Below, piece after piece: positions 48,914 to 58,683 of a stretch of DNA of 64,000 nucleotides; the stretch's first letter is position 1, and each line of letters starts with the position of its first letter. The stretch is from positions 603,166 through 667,165 of the forward strand of contig NZ_KB849726.1 in NCBI RefSeq assembly GCF_000368865.1. Reading direction: 5' to 3'. Source of the stretch: Acinetobacter bouvetii DSM 14964 = CIP 107468. GTDB taxonomy: Bacteria; Pseudomonadota; Gammaproteobacteria; Pseudomonadales; Moraxellaceae. The notes under the pieces were generated by a model. That model made no database searches and was not told where the DNA came from. It saw only the letters and a list, made by a program, of their open reading frames with translations. The position numbers and the translations under genes are program-made.

Positions 48914-50062
48914 TTAGAACAAGTTCGCAAAGAATTGTTTGATGTGATCAATCATTTTTGCAAAGAAACCCGCTTCTTCTACAGGTTTAAGCGCTACAAG
49001 CGGTTTTTCTGCAATCACTTTGCCGTTTAATGTCGCAACGTATTTACCCACCACTTGACCTTGTTTTAAAGGTGCAGTCAATTTAGGCTGAACAACCAAT
49101 TGAGTTTTGATGGCGTTCGCATCGCCTTTAGGCATGGTTACGTTGAAGTTTTCAGGCAAGCCAATTTGCACATCGCTTTCTTTACCGTACCAAACTTTTG
49201 CTTTTGCTAATACTTGATTCGCTGGCTGCACTTTTACCGTTTCAAAGTTTGCGTAACCCCAAGCTAAAATTTCACGCGTTTGAGATGCGCGCTCGTTCAT
49301 GCTTGGCGCACCAAAGATCACTGAAATCAAGCGCAATGGGCCGCGTTTGGCAGAAGTCGTCAAGCAGTAGCCTGCTTCATCGGTATGGCCGGTTTTTAAG
49401 CCGTCAACACTTGGATCTGTATAAAGCAGGGCATTACGGTTGCCTTGTTTAATACCGTTAAACGCAAATTCTTTTTCAGAGTAGATTGGGTAGTATTTAG
49501 AGCTGTCATGGATGATGTGCTGTGCAAGCGTTGCCATGTCTTTTGCAGTAGAGTAGTGTCCTTCCGCAGGCATGCCTGTAGAGTTGATGAATTGAGTATT
49601 CACCATGCCAATACGCTTAGCTTCCTGATTCATCATGTGGGCAAAGGTGCCTTCATTACCGGCAATGTGTTCCGCCATGGCTTTAGATGCATCGTTGCCT
49701 GACTGAATGATAATGCCGCGAAGCATTTCAAGCGCTGTTGCTGTACCGTTCAATGGCACATACATGCATGACTCTGTGCTGCTGCCGCGGCACCAAGCAG
49801 ATTCATTCATGCGCACTTTTTCATTTTCGGTTAAATCACCGCTTAATAGCTTTTGTTCAATGATGTAACTGGTCATCATCTTCGTCATTGAAGCCGGCGC
49901 CAATTTTTCATTTTCATTTTTTGAAGCAAGGATTTGCCCTGTTTCATAGTCCATCAGCACATAAGATTTATTATTCAATTCTGGGGGTGCAGATAAGACA
50001 GTTGCCGCGAAAGAAAAACTAGGGACGAGCAGTAATGCGGCAAGAGCGGTTTTTTGGGTCAT
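48914..50062 (-). CDS. dacC: D-alanyl-D-alanine carboxypeptidase, PBP5/6 type
   Basis: 382 residues from the ATG at 50062 (MTQKTALAALL), with GGAACC upstream. It trims the terminal D-Ala of peptidoglycan pentapeptides in the periplasm. The signal peptide ends near SFSFA|ATV. Penicillin-binding motifs: SMTK (about residue 58), SGN (IIQSGNDASKA), and KTG (DGLKTGHTDEAG). A C-terminal beta-rich domain follows, and the last 18 residues (FFAKMIDHIKQFFANLF) form an amphipathic membrane anchor as in PBP5. dacA would be an equally acceptable name. Confidence 0.94.
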   Translation of the reverse strand: MTQKTALAALLLVPSFSFAATVLSAPPELNNKSYVLMDYETGQILASKNENEKLAPASMTKMMTSYIIEQKLLSGDLTENEKVRMNESAWCRGSSTESCMYVPLNGTATALEMLRGIIIQSGNDASKAMAEHIAGNEGTFAHMMNQEAKRIGMVNTQFINSTGMPAEGHYSTAKDMATLAQHIIHDSSKYYPIYSEKEFAFNGIKQGNRNALLYTDPSVDGLKTGHTDEAGYCLTTSAKRGPLRLISVIFGAPSMNERASQTREILAWGYANFETVKVQPANQVLAKAKVWYGKESDVQIGLPENFNVTMPKGDANAIKTQLVVQPKLTAPLKQGQVVGKYVATLNGKVIAEKPLVALKPVEEAGFFAKMIDHIKQFFANLF

Positions 50063-50179
50063 TCTGGGTGGTTCCAATAACTTGTTATAAGCGCGAAGAA
50101 CCTAGCATTTTAGGCCAAAGCTAGGCCGACTTCTATGGGTGAAAATGGCTTATTTTAAAAGTATTGTAACCAAGTGAAA

Positions 50180-50560
50180 TTAATTTGCGTAAGTGCTGAG
50201 CTCTTGGCAAATTTCTGTATTTTTTGCTTTGCCTGCTTTCTTGGCGTCATTTTGCGCTTCATCTAAAATTTTGCCAAAACTTTTCTGCTTGCTGAGCTTT
50301 TCTAAAGCGGCAACAGGCGATTTCTCATTTGGCAAATACTCTTTAGCAAGTTTGGCATAGCCTTGATTAAATTTATCCTGATCATTGACAAGTTTAGGGC
50401 AAATTTCGGATAAAACATAAATTGCAGCAAGTTCTTGATTGGTCACTTGCGGTGTAGGTGTGACTTCAATTTTTTCATCGGCGGCAAAAGCCGCGCCCGC
50501 AGTAAAAGCAAAGGCAGAAAGAGAGAATGCTGAAAGGGTTTTAAGCAAGACTTTTTTCAT
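50180..50560 (-). CDS. Small secreted protein with a CP motif, copy 1
   Basis: 126 residues, signal peptide MKKVLLKTLSAFSLSAFAFTAGAAFA|AD. The mature part is helical and ends with a Cys (TEICQELSTYAN), with a first Cys in LSEICPKLVND; the two probably form a disulfide. The pattern EICPxL, KF, YL, FGKILDEA and IC repeats in the next gene upstream. It resembles proteins named after Moraxella MCR_0457 in annotations I remember, with no known function. Confidence 0.72.
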   Translation of the reverse strand: MKKVLLKTLSAFSLSAFAFTAGAAFAADEKIEVTPTPQVTNQELAAIYVLSEICPKLVNDQDKFNQGYAKLAKEYLPNEKSPVAALEKLSKQKSFGKILDEAQNDAKKAGKAKNTEICQELSTYAN

Positions 50561-50679
50561 TTAAAAACAACCTGAATATTTCAATACAATGAAGCAATAG
50601 GCTTAGATTAAATCTATTTTTTATAAATGAAAGTCCCTATTTGTATTGAAGCTGTTGAAAAACGAGGCAATTGTGAAAT

Positions 50680-50716
50680 AAAAAAGGACAATGTGTGCAA
50701 CATTATCCTCTTTTTA
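50680..50716 (-). terminator. Terminator of the second CP-motif gene
   Basis: Minus strand AGGATAATGT pairs with ACATTGTCCT (one mismatch) and is followed by six T. Confidence 0.82.
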
Positions 50717-50728
50717 CTGGCGATGAAT

Positions 50729-51103
50729 TTAAGCTTGATAATTTAAAACGTCATCGCAGACAGATTTTTGCTCATCTGCAGTAGTTTCTTTGGCCGTTTC
50801 GCGCGCTTCGTTTAAGACCGCTTTATATTCGCTGTCGGATTGAATGCTTTCATATGTCATAGATTTATCTGAATAATCAGCTAAATAGCTTTGAACCAGC
50901 AATTTGATGTTGCCATCAAATTTAGCATTTTTGCCAATCACAGCAGGGCAGACTTCCGCCATGACTTGAGCAGAAGCAACATCTTCCTTCACGATTGTGT
51001 TTGCTTCAGCTTGCGTTAACCCCTCATCGGCAATGACAGCCTGAGAAAAAACTGCAGCAAAACCTAAACCTAATAAGCTGCGAAATGATATAGTTTTAAT
51101 CAT
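50729..51103 (-). CDS. Small secreted protein with a CP motif, copy 2
   Basis: 124 residues from the ATG at 51103 (MIKTISFRSL); an ATG at 51118 would add five residues. A signal peptide ends near AVIA|DEG. The mature part follows the same pattern as its neighbour: MAEVCPAVIGKNAKF, SYLADYS, YKAVLNEARETAKE and a final VCDDVLNYQA. Overall identity is modest but Cys spacing is preserved, so these look like old paralogues in tandem, each with its own transcript. Function unknown. Confidence 0.72.
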   Translation of the reverse strand: MIKTISFRSLLGLGFAAVFSQAVIADEGLTQAEANTIVKEDVASAQVMAEVCPAVIGKNAKFDGNIKLLVQSYLADYSDKSMTYESIQSDSEYKAVLNEARETAKETTADEQKSVCDDVLNYQA

Positions 51104-51213
51104 TTTAAAATCACACATTTATGATGGATATTGAACGTTGAATATATATAATTCCTGATATTTTTCAACGAAAAGTTCTGATCAGTCATTTTTTTAGTCA
51201 TGAGATTTATGAA

Positions 51214-51990
51214 GTGAATATTTTAATTGCCAACGATGATGGTGTTTTTGCGCCAGGTATCCAAGCTTTAGCCAGTGCGCTGCGCCCTTTAGGCCGCGTT
51301 GTCATTGTTGCGCCGGAAGCAGAGCGCAGCGGTTTTTCCAGCGCATTAACTTTAGACCGTCCACTGCGTCCTATCCAAATTGCCACAGATACTTGGGCTG
51401 TGAATGGCACGCCGGCGGACTGCGTGTATTTATCCATGAACGGCTTATTTGATTTTGAATTTGATCTTGTGGTCAGCGGCATTAACAGCGGCGCGAATCT
51501 AGGAGATGATGTCCTGTATTCAGGAACTGTTGGAGCTGCTTTTGAAGGGCGCTTAATGAAACAGCCGGCCATTGCGGTATCTCTTGCAGGGCCAAATGTC
51601 CGTTCATATGAAACGCCTGAAGGTTTTGCAGTGGCAGCAAAGTGGGTGCATGACTTTATTGCCGCGGGCTTGCCTGCACTGCCCGCACGCCATATTCTAA
51701 ACATTAATATTCCAGATAGCCGCGAATTAAGAGGCGCAAAAATTACGTATCAGGGCCGCCGCCGCCAGTCAAAACCCATTACCAGTCATGTTGATCCGCG
51801 TGGCCGCCAAGTGTACTGGATAGGCCTGTCCGGTGAAGCTGTTGCTGAACCCCTAAAAGGCTTAACCGATATTGAATCTGATTTCTTTGCGGTTGCAAAT
51901 GGTTACGTCAGCATTACGCCAATCCAAATGGATGCAACAAATTATGAAATTTTGAATAACTTGCACATACAATTGACTAAAAATGCGTAA
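51214..51990 (+). CDS. surE: 5'-nucleotidase SurE
   Basis: 258 residues from a GTG start ([10 protein letters not shown]). SurE dephosphorylates nucleoside monophosphates, and in many bacteria is linked to stationary-phase survival. The metal site [11 protein letters not shown] is at residues 6-16, and [25 protein letters not shown] holds the second conserved Asn and Gly block. nlpD follows in the same direction, as in E. coli where pcm lies between; pcm is missing here. rpoS is also not next in line. Confidence 0.95.
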   Translation: MNILIANDDGVFAPGIQALASALRPLGRVVIVAPEAERSGFSSALTLDRPLRPIQIATDTWAVNGTPADCVYLSMNGLFDFEFDLVVSGINSGANLGDDVLYSGTVGAAFEGRLMKQPAIAVSLAGPNVRSYETPEGFAVAAKWVHDFIAAGLPALPARHILNINIPDSRELRGAKITYQGRRRQSKPITSHVDPRGRQVYWIGLSGEAVAEPLKGLTDIESDFFAVANGYVSITPIQMDATNYEILNNLHIQLTKNA

Positions 51991-52099
51991 GTAGTGTTAT
52001 AACTTTGTGAAAATGCTGATGATGCAGCTTTTTTGCTGGCAAATTTTGCTAATCTTAGCGAAATTACAGCATTCCATTTATCGTGTAGAGAGGAAGATA

Positions 52100-52915
52100 A
52101 TGTCCCTGGTGTCACAATATCGCTTAAAAGCAGCTCCAGCAGTTTTCATCAAGTCATTGGTTTTTTCCTTGGCGGCTGTTTCGACCGTTATATTGAGTGG
52201 TTGTGCATCTAAGCCGCAAGTCAGCAATGCAACACGCTATGCGGCAGCGCCGGATTTTTATACCGTGCGTTCAGGGGATACGCTGAGCGGCATCGCTGGA
52301 CGCTATGGCTTAAGCTATATCAGTGTAGCTGAAATGAATGATATTGCGCCTCCATACAGAATTTATGTCGGACAGTCGATTCGCTTAAAAAATTCTGCTT
52401 CGCGCCGTGCGGCATCTACACAGGCAATGACACAGTCAGCGCCAATTCAGCGTCAAACAGTTCCACTGCCGCAAAATACTGTGCCAGCAGCGCCAGCCGT
52501 CTCTGCGCAAAACCAGACAGCACCAGCCGTGAGCGCGCAAAGCTCTTCTTTGCGCTGGGTTAAACCCTCAAATGGATCTGTAATTGCGAAATTTAACTTG
52601 GCATCCAATGTGAAAGGCGTCCGCTTTGGCGGCAAAGCAGGCGATCCAATTTATGCTGCAGCAGATGGCCAGGTTGTTTATGCCGCTGATGGATTAAAAG
52701 AGTATGGCAATCTGATTCTTTTGAAACATATTAACGGCTATATCACCGCTTATGCGCATAATAGCAAAATGATCGTGAAAAGCGGCGACAATGTTCAAGC
52801 CGGGCAGAAAATTGCTGAAATGGGATCAACTGGAGCATCCAGCACGATGCTTGAGTTTCAGGTCCGTTTAGACGGCAAGCCAGTGAATCCTGAGACGGTT
52901 CTTCCGCTTAACTGA
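52100..52915 (+). CDS. nlpD: NlpD-like LysM/M23 lipoprotein
   Basis: 271 residues from the ATG at 52100, preceded by AGAGAGGA (the frame opens at 52007 but that start lacks a ribosome site). Lipobox LSGC at about 33-36 marks an outer-membrane lipoprotein. LysM (YTVRSGDTLSGIAGRYGL) binds peptidoglycan; a Gln/Pro/Ala-rich linker leads to a LytM domain. The metal-binding residues are lost: the usual HxGxD position reads RFGGKAGD and the HxH position reads YAHNSK. That is normal for NlpD, which activates the amidase AmiC at the septum rather than cutting wall itself. Confidence 0.92.
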   Translation: MSLVSQYRLKAAPAVFIKSLVFSLAAVSTVILSGCASKPQVSNATRYAAAPDFYTVRSGDTLSGIAGRYGLSYISVAEMNDIAPPYRIYVGQSIRLKNSASRRAASTQAMTQSAPIQRQTVPLPQNTVPAAPAVSAQNQTAPAVSAQSSSLRWVKPSNGSVIAKFNLASNVKGVRFGGKAGDPIYAAADGQVVYAADGLKEYGNLILLKHINGYITAYAHNSKMIVKSGDNVQAGQKIAEMGSTGASSTMLEFQVRLDGKPVNPETVLPLN

Positions 52916-53006
52916 ATTTAAGTAATGCAAAACCTGAATATCCTCGTATAATGCAAGAAATTGCTTTTATTAAACTATGAGCATTTCATAAATTTGAGGG
53001 GAATTT

Positions 53007-53936
53007 ATGTTAGATCAATTACGGGCAATGGGTGTCTTTGCTTGCGTTGTAGAGAAAAATTCTTTTAGTGGCGCAGCGCGGGAACTGGGCATTACGACCA
53101 GTGCAGTCAGCCAGCAGATCCGTTCTTTAGAGCTGGATATGGAAGTGGTTTTACTGCACCGTTCAACACGCAAATTAAGCTTGACCGAAGCTGGACAGGC
53201 ATTTTTTTACAGCTGTCAAGAAATGCTGTCTGCTGCAGAACGCGGTAAAGTCCGAATTAATGAATTGCGCGATGATTTGGTTGGGGAACTTCGTATCGCG
53301 ACGACGCCTGAACTTTGCGCGAATCATATCATTCCAGCGCTTTCGCAATGGATAGCTACGCATCGCGGCCTTTCAGTGAATTTTGAGGCTGACAATCAGT
53401 ATATTGATCTTATTGATGGGCGCATTGATATTGCGTTGCGCATGAGTTCTCAAATTTATGATCAAAATCTTCACGCTGTGCCTTTGGCCCGGGTTGAGCA
53501 GATTTTGGTTGCATCGCCAAGTTTTATTAATCATTCAGCTTTGATTTCAAGGCCTGAAGATTTGGCTAATCATGATCTCGTCGCGCTGAATATTATGAAG
53601 AACCATCATTCTTTGGTATTTGAAAATAGTGTGACCGGTGAAAAAGTCAATATTGAAATGCCTTCAAGGCTGTCAACCAACAATGTGCTGGTTGCAAAAT
53701 CCATGTGCATGCAAGGGCAAGGCATTGCTCGAATTCTATTTTTAGATGTGCAAAAGGATTTAATGAACGGTTCTCTCATTGAAGTATTGCCTGAGTGGAA
53801 ATTGCCGGCATTTACACTTTATGCCGTGGTTGCTAAACAAGAGCAGCAGCCCGCTAAAATCCAGCGTTGCCTAGATGCATTAAAGAAATATTTCAGCCAG
53901 TTGCCGGGTGGGCGTATCTACCAAGAAGCATCTTAA
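53007..53936 (+). CDS. LysR-family transcriptional regulator
   Basis: 309 residues, GAGGGGAATTTT before the ATG. The N-terminal helix-turn-helix reads FSGAARELGITTSAVSQQIRSLE, and the C-terminal effector domain follows from about 90. It is closest in layout to the CrgA/AaeR-like group that acts on divergent or distant genes. Neither neighbour (nlpD before, argD after on the other strand) is an obvious target, and no divergent gene shares its promoter. Ligand unknown. Confidence 0.92.
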   Translation: MLDQLRAMGVFACVVEKNSFSGAARELGITTSAVSQQIRSLELDMEVVLLHRSTRKLSLTEAGQAFFYSCQEMLSAAERGKVRINELRDDLVGELRIATTPELCANHIIPALSQWIATHRGLSVNFEADNQYIDLIDGRIDIALRMSSQIYDQNLHAVPLARVEQILVASPSFINHSALISRPEDLANHDLVALNIMKNHHSLVFENSVTGEKVNIEMPSRLSTNNVLVAKSMCMQGQGIARILFLDVQKDLMNGSLIEVLPEWKLPAFTLYAVVAKQEQQPAKIQRCLDALKKYFSQLPGGRIYQEAS

Positions 53937-54001
53937 AAACAGAAAGTTTATTTAAAAAGTGTTTTAACCATGACTGCTTAAATAAATTTTAATGTGTGAA
54001 T

Positions 54002-54030
54002 AAAAAAAGCCGCATCAGCGGCTTTTTTTT
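54002..54030. terminator. Bidirectional terminator between the LysR gene and argD
   Basis: AAAAGCCGC-atca-GCGGCTTTT with T8 on one side and T7 on the other. Confidence 0.92.
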
Positions 54031-54041
54031 ATTCTTTTAGA

Positions 54042-55253
54042 TTAGGCTAAATACGCTTTAACCATTGTGACAATACGTTCAATCAGCTGATCGGCCTGTT
54101 CTTGAGTAATATTCAAGGCAGGCAATAAACGGATCACTGAACCCGCCGTAACATTGATAATCAAGTGATATTGATCACGGGCAATGTCAACCAATTCACC
54201 GCATGCCTTAGGCAGTTCAATACCAATCATTAGGCCAAAACCGCGAACCGTTACATTTTGTTCGGCGAGTTTTTCAGACAGCTGCTGCACAATATAGGCG
54301 CCTTTTTCAGCAGCATTGGCCACCAAATTTTCTTTTTGAATGGTGTCAATCACGGTATAAACGACACGAGAGCCCAGCGGGGTGCCGCTATAGGTGGAAC
54401 CATGGTTGCCTGCAGTTAAAACGCCAACACCGCGGCCTTGGGTCATGACTGCGCCAATTGGGAAGCCATTGCCTAAGCCTTTTGCTGTCGTTAAAACATC
54501 CGGAACAATGCTGGTGTGCTGATATGCAAAGTATTTTCCGGTACGGCCGTTGCCTGTTTGCACTTCATCCAGCATCATCAGCCAGTTGTGCTGATTGCAG
54601 ATTTGGCGGATTTCTTCTAAATAGCTGAAACCTTGAGGAGCAGTGTTTACGCCACCTTCACCTTGAATCGGCTCTACTAAAATTGCCACAATATCTGGGT
54701 GGTTAATTGCTGCTTCTTCAATGGCTTCAATATCGCCAAATGGCACGCGGATGAAACCTTCAACAAGCGGCGCAAAACCTTCTTGAACTTTTTTATTGCC
54801 TGTTGCAGACAAAGTTGCCAGTGTGCGGCCATGGAAGGAGTGATCTGCAACAATAATTTTAGGGGTGGCTACACCTTGCATATGACCAAACTTGCGCGCA
54901 ATTTTAATTGCGCCTTCGTTGGATTCTGCACCAGAGTTTGAGAAAAATACTTCTTCCATGCCGGCGGCTTCTGCTAATTTTTGCGCAGCCGCTGTTTGCC
55001 AAGGCACTTCAAAAATGTTGCTGGTATGAATGAGTGTTGCCGCCTGATCTGCAATCGCTTCAGTAATTGCAGGATGCGCGTGGCCTAAGCCGCAAACAGC
55101 AATCCCTGTTAATGCATCAAAGTATTCTGTGCCGTCTTCTGTATAAAGATAAGAACCTCGGCCTCGGACAAAGCTGATCGGCTGACGGCCAAATACAGGC
55201 ATCAAATGAGATGGTTGATCAGTTTGCACAGGGGCAAGGGTAATGTTGTTCAT
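54042..55253 (-). CDS. argD: Acetylornithine aminotransferase
   Basis: 403 residues, class-III PLP aminotransferase. ArgD forms N-acetylornithine in arginine synthesis and can serve succinyldiaminopimelate in lysine synthesis. Motifs: FSNSGAESNEGAIKIARK, HSFHGRTLATLSATG, MLDEVQTGNGRTGK and the PLP lysine in TTAKGLGNGFPIGAV. It is monocistronic here; other arg genes are not in the window. A related role as succinylornithine aminotransferase is less likely without ast genes nearby. Confidence 0.93.
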   Translation of the reverse strand: MNNITLAPVQTDQPSHLMPVFGRQPISFVRGRGSYLYTEDGTEYFDALTGIAVCGLGHAHPAITEAIADQAATLIHTSNIFEVPWQTAAAQKLAEAAGMEEVFFSNSGAESNEGAIKIARKFGHMQGVATPKIIVADHSFHGRTLATLSATGNKKVQEGFAPLVEGFIRVPFGDIEAIEEAAINHPDIVAILVEPIQGEGGVNTAPQGFSYLEEIRQICNQHNWLMMLDEVQTGNGRTGKYFAYQHTSIVPDVLTTAKGLGNGFPIGAVMTQGRGVGVLTAGNHGSTYSGTPLGSRVVYTVIDTIQKENLVANAAEKGAYIVQQLSEKLAEQNVTVRGFGLMIGIELPKACGELVDIARDQYHLIINVTAGSVIRLLPALNITQEQADQLIERIVTMVKAYLA

Positions 55254-55453
55254 GACTAACTCTTATCTGTTAGGTGGATTGAAAAGTAATGCGGTTGGCA
55301 CAATATATCTTGATGCGCCAAGACGTTCTATATAAGCAAAAACTCCCCGAGATTTAAAGCCCGATCGTAAATAAAATTGGATTTATTGCTTTAGTCATAC
55401 TGTTTTGCTCAGTTTTGGGTATAATGCGATGCAGATTTATTGAGGATATATCA

Positions 55454-55795
55454 ATGACTGAACAAGCACGCGATACAGAAGCGTTAATTCGTGACCAAAT
55501 TGCTAAACATGCAGTTCTGCTTTACATGAAAGGCACTCCACAATTTCCGCAGTGCGGTTTCTCTGCTCGTGCAGTAGAAGCACTCAGTCAAATTGGCCGT
55601 CCATTTGCATATGTAAACATCTTGGAAAATCCGGATATCCGCGCGACTTTGCCGCAAATTGCAAATTGGCCGACTTTCCCGCAATTGTGGATCAATGGCG
55701 AATTGATCGGCGGAAGCGACATTATGCTTGATATGTTCCAAAAAGGTGAATTGAAAACTTTGGTAGAACAGTATAGCCCAGCGCCTGAAGCTTAA
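55454..55795 (+). CDS. grxD: Monothiol glutaredoxin
   Basis: 113 residues from the ATG at 55454 (MTEQARDTEA), with TGAGGATAT upstream; the longer frame from 55415 is not needed. Grx4-type proteins carry a glutathione-bound [2Fe-2S] cluster and pass it on. The active site is FPQCGFSARAVEAL (CGFS), with KGTPQ before and WPTFPQLWINGELIGG and GSDIMLDM after. Divergent from argD; followed by a two-way terminator. Confidence 0.96.
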   Translation: MTEQARDTEALIRDQIAKHAVLLYMKGTPQFPQCGFSARAVEALSQIGRPFAYVNILENPDIRATLPQIANWPTFPQLWINGELIGGSDIMLDMFQKGELKTLVEQYSPAPEA

Positions 55796-55809
55796 TTCAG
55801 ACCGAATAT

Positions 55810-55840
55810 AAAAAAAGCGCCTTTTAAAGGCGCTTTTTTT
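55810..55840. terminator. Bidirectional terminator after grxD
   Basis: AAAAAAGCGCCTTT / AAAGGCGCTTTTTT; it separates convergent grxD and the Lon-like gene. Confidence 0.92.
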
Positions 55841-55861
55841 ACGGGCAGATATTTTAAGGCA

Positions 55862-58516
55862 TCAATTTTGAGCAGACTGTTCTGCTTGCAATGCTTCCGC
55901 AGCGGCCTTAGCCAGCTCTAGCGCTTCTTTTTCAGCTTTGGCCTTTTTTTTCGCTTTTTTCTTCTTTTTGCTTTTTTTCTTTGGCGCTTCTTCTAGTTCC
56001 GCGCCATCTTCAATCGCTTGCCAGTATTCCAGCTGCGCCATAACAGCCGCGAAAATAGAATTTTTGCTGTACCGGCCTTTTTTGTCCAAACTGCCGACAG
56101 CGCGCGCCATTAAAATCTCTAACGCTTGGTCGATGGTGTCAATGGCATGAATATGGAACTGACCATTTTTTACAGCTTCGATCACATCTTTGCGCAGCAT
56201 GAGATGCTGCATATTTTGACGCGGAATGATCACACCTTGTTTGCCGGTTAAGCCCTGCAGCTTACAGGCATCGTAAAAGCCTTCAATTTTAGCATTCACG
56301 CCGCCAATCGGCTGGACTTGTCCCAGCTGGTTCATAGAGCCGGTAATGGCCCATGACTGGTCAATGGGCAATTGGCTGATGGCAGAAATCAATGCGGAAA
56401 GTTCAGCGACGGTGGCACTGTCGCCATCAACCTGACCATAGCTTTGCTCAAAGGCAAGCGCTGCTGAGAAATGCAAAATCTGTTCGCGGCCAAAATGCGC
56501 TTTGAGGAAGCTGGACATCAGCAGTACGCCTTTGGCATGCAAAGAGCCGCCCAGTTCTACACTGCGTTCAATATCTAAAATGTCACCGCCGCCTTGATAT
56601 ACAGAGGCGGTTAGGCGGGAAGGCAGGCCGAATTCGACATCAGCATAATGAATCACTGAAAGGGCATTGATTTGGCCAAGACGGTGGCCTTTGGTTTCAA
56701 TCAATTGCGTACCGCGGGATAAGTCCTGCCAGTACAGTTCACGCAAATAGCCTAAGCGGTATTTGCGGTGATCCAGCGCCGTATTGATGTGCTGTTCAGT
56801 AACCATGCTGTCGCCCGCCTTGGCTGCATGATGATGTGCTTCACGGATCAAGTCACCTAAGGTGAGGGCATGTAATGACAACGAACTTTGATCTTCCGCT
56901 TGACGGCTGGAGTCGGTTAAAAGCGCTGCCAATGCAGAACGGTCGAAAGGCAGCAGTTTATCCGCCTGCACATAGTCGGCAATCAGCTGCATATAGGCTT
57001 GTTCATTATTTTCATTGCGCTGCAGCGTATCGGTGAAATCGGCGCGGATTTTAAAAACACTGCCCAGCTCAGGTTCAAGCTCTAAAATCTCATAATAAAT
57101 TTCAGGCTCTGCTAATAAGACAACTTTGATATCTAAAGGGATGGCTGCCGGTTCAATGGAAATACTGCCGGTTAAAGTCAGCATATGCTCTAAAGATGAT
57201 AATTTCAGCTGACCTGATTTCAGGGCGCGTTTTAAGCCTTGCCATGCATAAGGCTGTTCCAGCAGCTGTTCAGCCTCCAGCATTAAAAAGCCGCCATTGG
57301 CTTTGTGCAGCGCGCCGGGGCGGATTAAGGTAAAGTCTGTGGTGATGGTGCCATTTTGCGTTAACTGTTCAACATGGCCCAGCAGGTTGTAATGTGTTGG
57401 AAAATCATCAAAGATTACAGGTGCGCCTGCATTCGGCTTGTGTGTAACGACAATATTGGCTTGGTAGCGTGAAGGCACACGGCTGAATACACCTGGGGTA
57501 AAATCATCTTCTTCCTGCTCTAAGACAATTTCCACGTTATTAATAATGTCTTCTGCATAATATTTCAGATAATTTTCCAGGCCCTCGACATCATTATATT
57601 TGTTTTGCATTAAATCAATGCGCGGTAAAACAACCTGTTTGGCGATATCGCGATTCAATAGCTGCACCTGATCGCGGGCGTCATCTTCCAGATCGCCTAA
57701 ATGCAAGCCAAGCCGTTCCAGCTTTTTGTTCATGTAGCGGATATTGGATGCGATGGCCGCACGGTCTTTGTTGTTTAAGGCGTTGATTTCATCTTTAGAC
57801 ATTTCTTGAATTTTATTGTCTTTTAGATGCACAGGAACAAAGCAATGCTCATCATCTTGTGAAATCAGCTTTAAATCCAGTTCTTCACCTTCTTTGGTCA
57901 GCTCTACCAGAGCTTGCTGCTGTACATCCCCAGTCTGCTGGCGGATTAACTCGATACGGTTATGATAGGTTTCTGCCGTAAATCGGCGTTCCAGCTGCTT
58001 TAAAATAATTTGCCACGTTTGATGCAGAGCCGCCTGAAATTTCGGTGCTTGGCCAGTAGGAAGCTGTAGGGCAATGGGCTGGCGCGGAAATTTAAAATTA
58101 TAAACGTACACCCAGTCATTCGGCGTTTTCATATTTTTTGCATGCTGCTGCAGCAGGCGCTTGACCATGGTGCGCTTGCCTAAGCCCGCTGTGCCGACTG
58201 CAAAAATATTGTAGCCTGAATAAGGTAAAGCAATGCCTGCTTCAACAGAGGCGCGGGCGCGGTCCTGACCTAGAAAATCATTTAAAGGCTTAATGCGCTT
58301 AGTGGATGTTGGAATTTTTTTTAAGTTTGTCGGATGCGTCAGCTGTTCGGCATTCAGTTTTGTTTTGCTTAAAGTCGTTTGAATTTCAGGGCAATCAAAC
58401 ACACTGTGCAAGATTGGCGCCGATTGAACATGAGTTTCGCTGTTGTTTTGTTCTGAAGGTTGGGTGGATAGTGAAGATTGAATATTTTCGAGTTTTTGCG
58501 GCACTGTTAAATCCAA
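55862..58516 (-). CDS. Lon-related AAA+ protease, YcbZ/LonB type
   Basis: 884 residues from a TTG at 58516 (a GTG four codons in is an alternative). The ATPase Walker A reads AVGTAGLGKRTMV near residue 108; a Walker-B-like GGFLMLEAEQLL follows. The protease domain has the Lon Ser in DGDSATVAEL (about 697) and the Lys in GGVNAKIEGFYDACK (about 740), so it should be active. The middle part is long and coiled. The last about 40 residues are a Lys-rich then Ala/Glu-rich tail (KKKSKKKKKAKKKAKAEKE), seldom seen in this family. The protein is expected in the cytoplasm; its substrates are unknown. Confidence 0.92.
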   Translation of the reverse strand: MDLTVPQKLENIQSSLSTQPSEQNNSETHVQSAPILHSVFDCPEIQTTLSKTKLNAEQLTHPTNLKKIPTSTKRIKPLNDFLGQDRARASVEAGIALPYSGYNIFAVGTAGLGKRTMVKRLLQQHAKNMKTPNDWVYVYNFKFPRQPIALQLPTGQAPKFQAALHQTWQIILKQLERRFTAETYHNRIELIRQQTGDVQQQALVELTKEGEELDLKLISQDDEHCFVPVHLKDNKIQEMSKDEINALNNKDRAAIASNIRYMNKKLERLGLHLGDLEDDARDQVQLLNRDIAKQVVLPRIDLMQNKYNDVEGLENYLKYYAEDIINNVEIVLEQEEDDFTPGVFSRVPSRYQANIVVTHKPNAGAPVIFDDFPTHYNLLGHVEQLTQNGTITTDFTLIRPGALHKANGGFLMLEAEQLLEQPYAWQGLKRALKSGQLKLSSLEHMLTLTGSISIEPAAIPLDIKVVLLAEPEIYYEILELEPELGSVFKIRADFTDTLQRNENNEQAYMQLIADYVQADKLLPFDRSALAALLTDSSRQAEDQSSLSLHALTLGDLIREAHHHAAKAGDSMVTEQHINTALDHRKYRLGYLRELYWQDLSRGTQLIETKGHRLGQINALSVIHYADVEFGLPSRLTASVYQGGGDILDIERSVELGGSLHAKGVLLMSSFLKAHFGREQILHFSAALAFEQSYGQVDGDSATVAELSALISAISQLPIDQSWAITGSMNQLGQVQPIGGVNAKIEGFYDACKLQGLTGKQGVIIPRQNMQHLMLRKDVIEAVKNGQFHIHAIDTIDQALEILMARAVGSLDKKGRYSKNSIFAAVMAQLEYWQAIEDGAELEEAPKKKSKKKKKAKKKAKAEKEALELAKAAAEALQAEQSAQN

Positions 58517-58683
58517 AACAAATAAATGACGGCAGAATTTAAAGGTATACTGGATTCATCCGAAAGATCAAGCAAGCGCAATGCTTTTCTCGATAAATAA
58601 AACGATGATTGCGTAAATTTAGTTGAAACAAATGCTATTAAGCGTTTGAATAGCAGCAATTGTATTTAGACAAAAATAATGTG

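Noticed and set aside
51207..51704. 165-codon frame antisense to surE
   Set aside because: No signal or motif; surE carries all family motifs.
55930..55985. Low-complexity T/C-rich tract as a regulatory repeat
   Set aside because: It is simply the complement of the Lys codons in the tail of the Lon-like protease.
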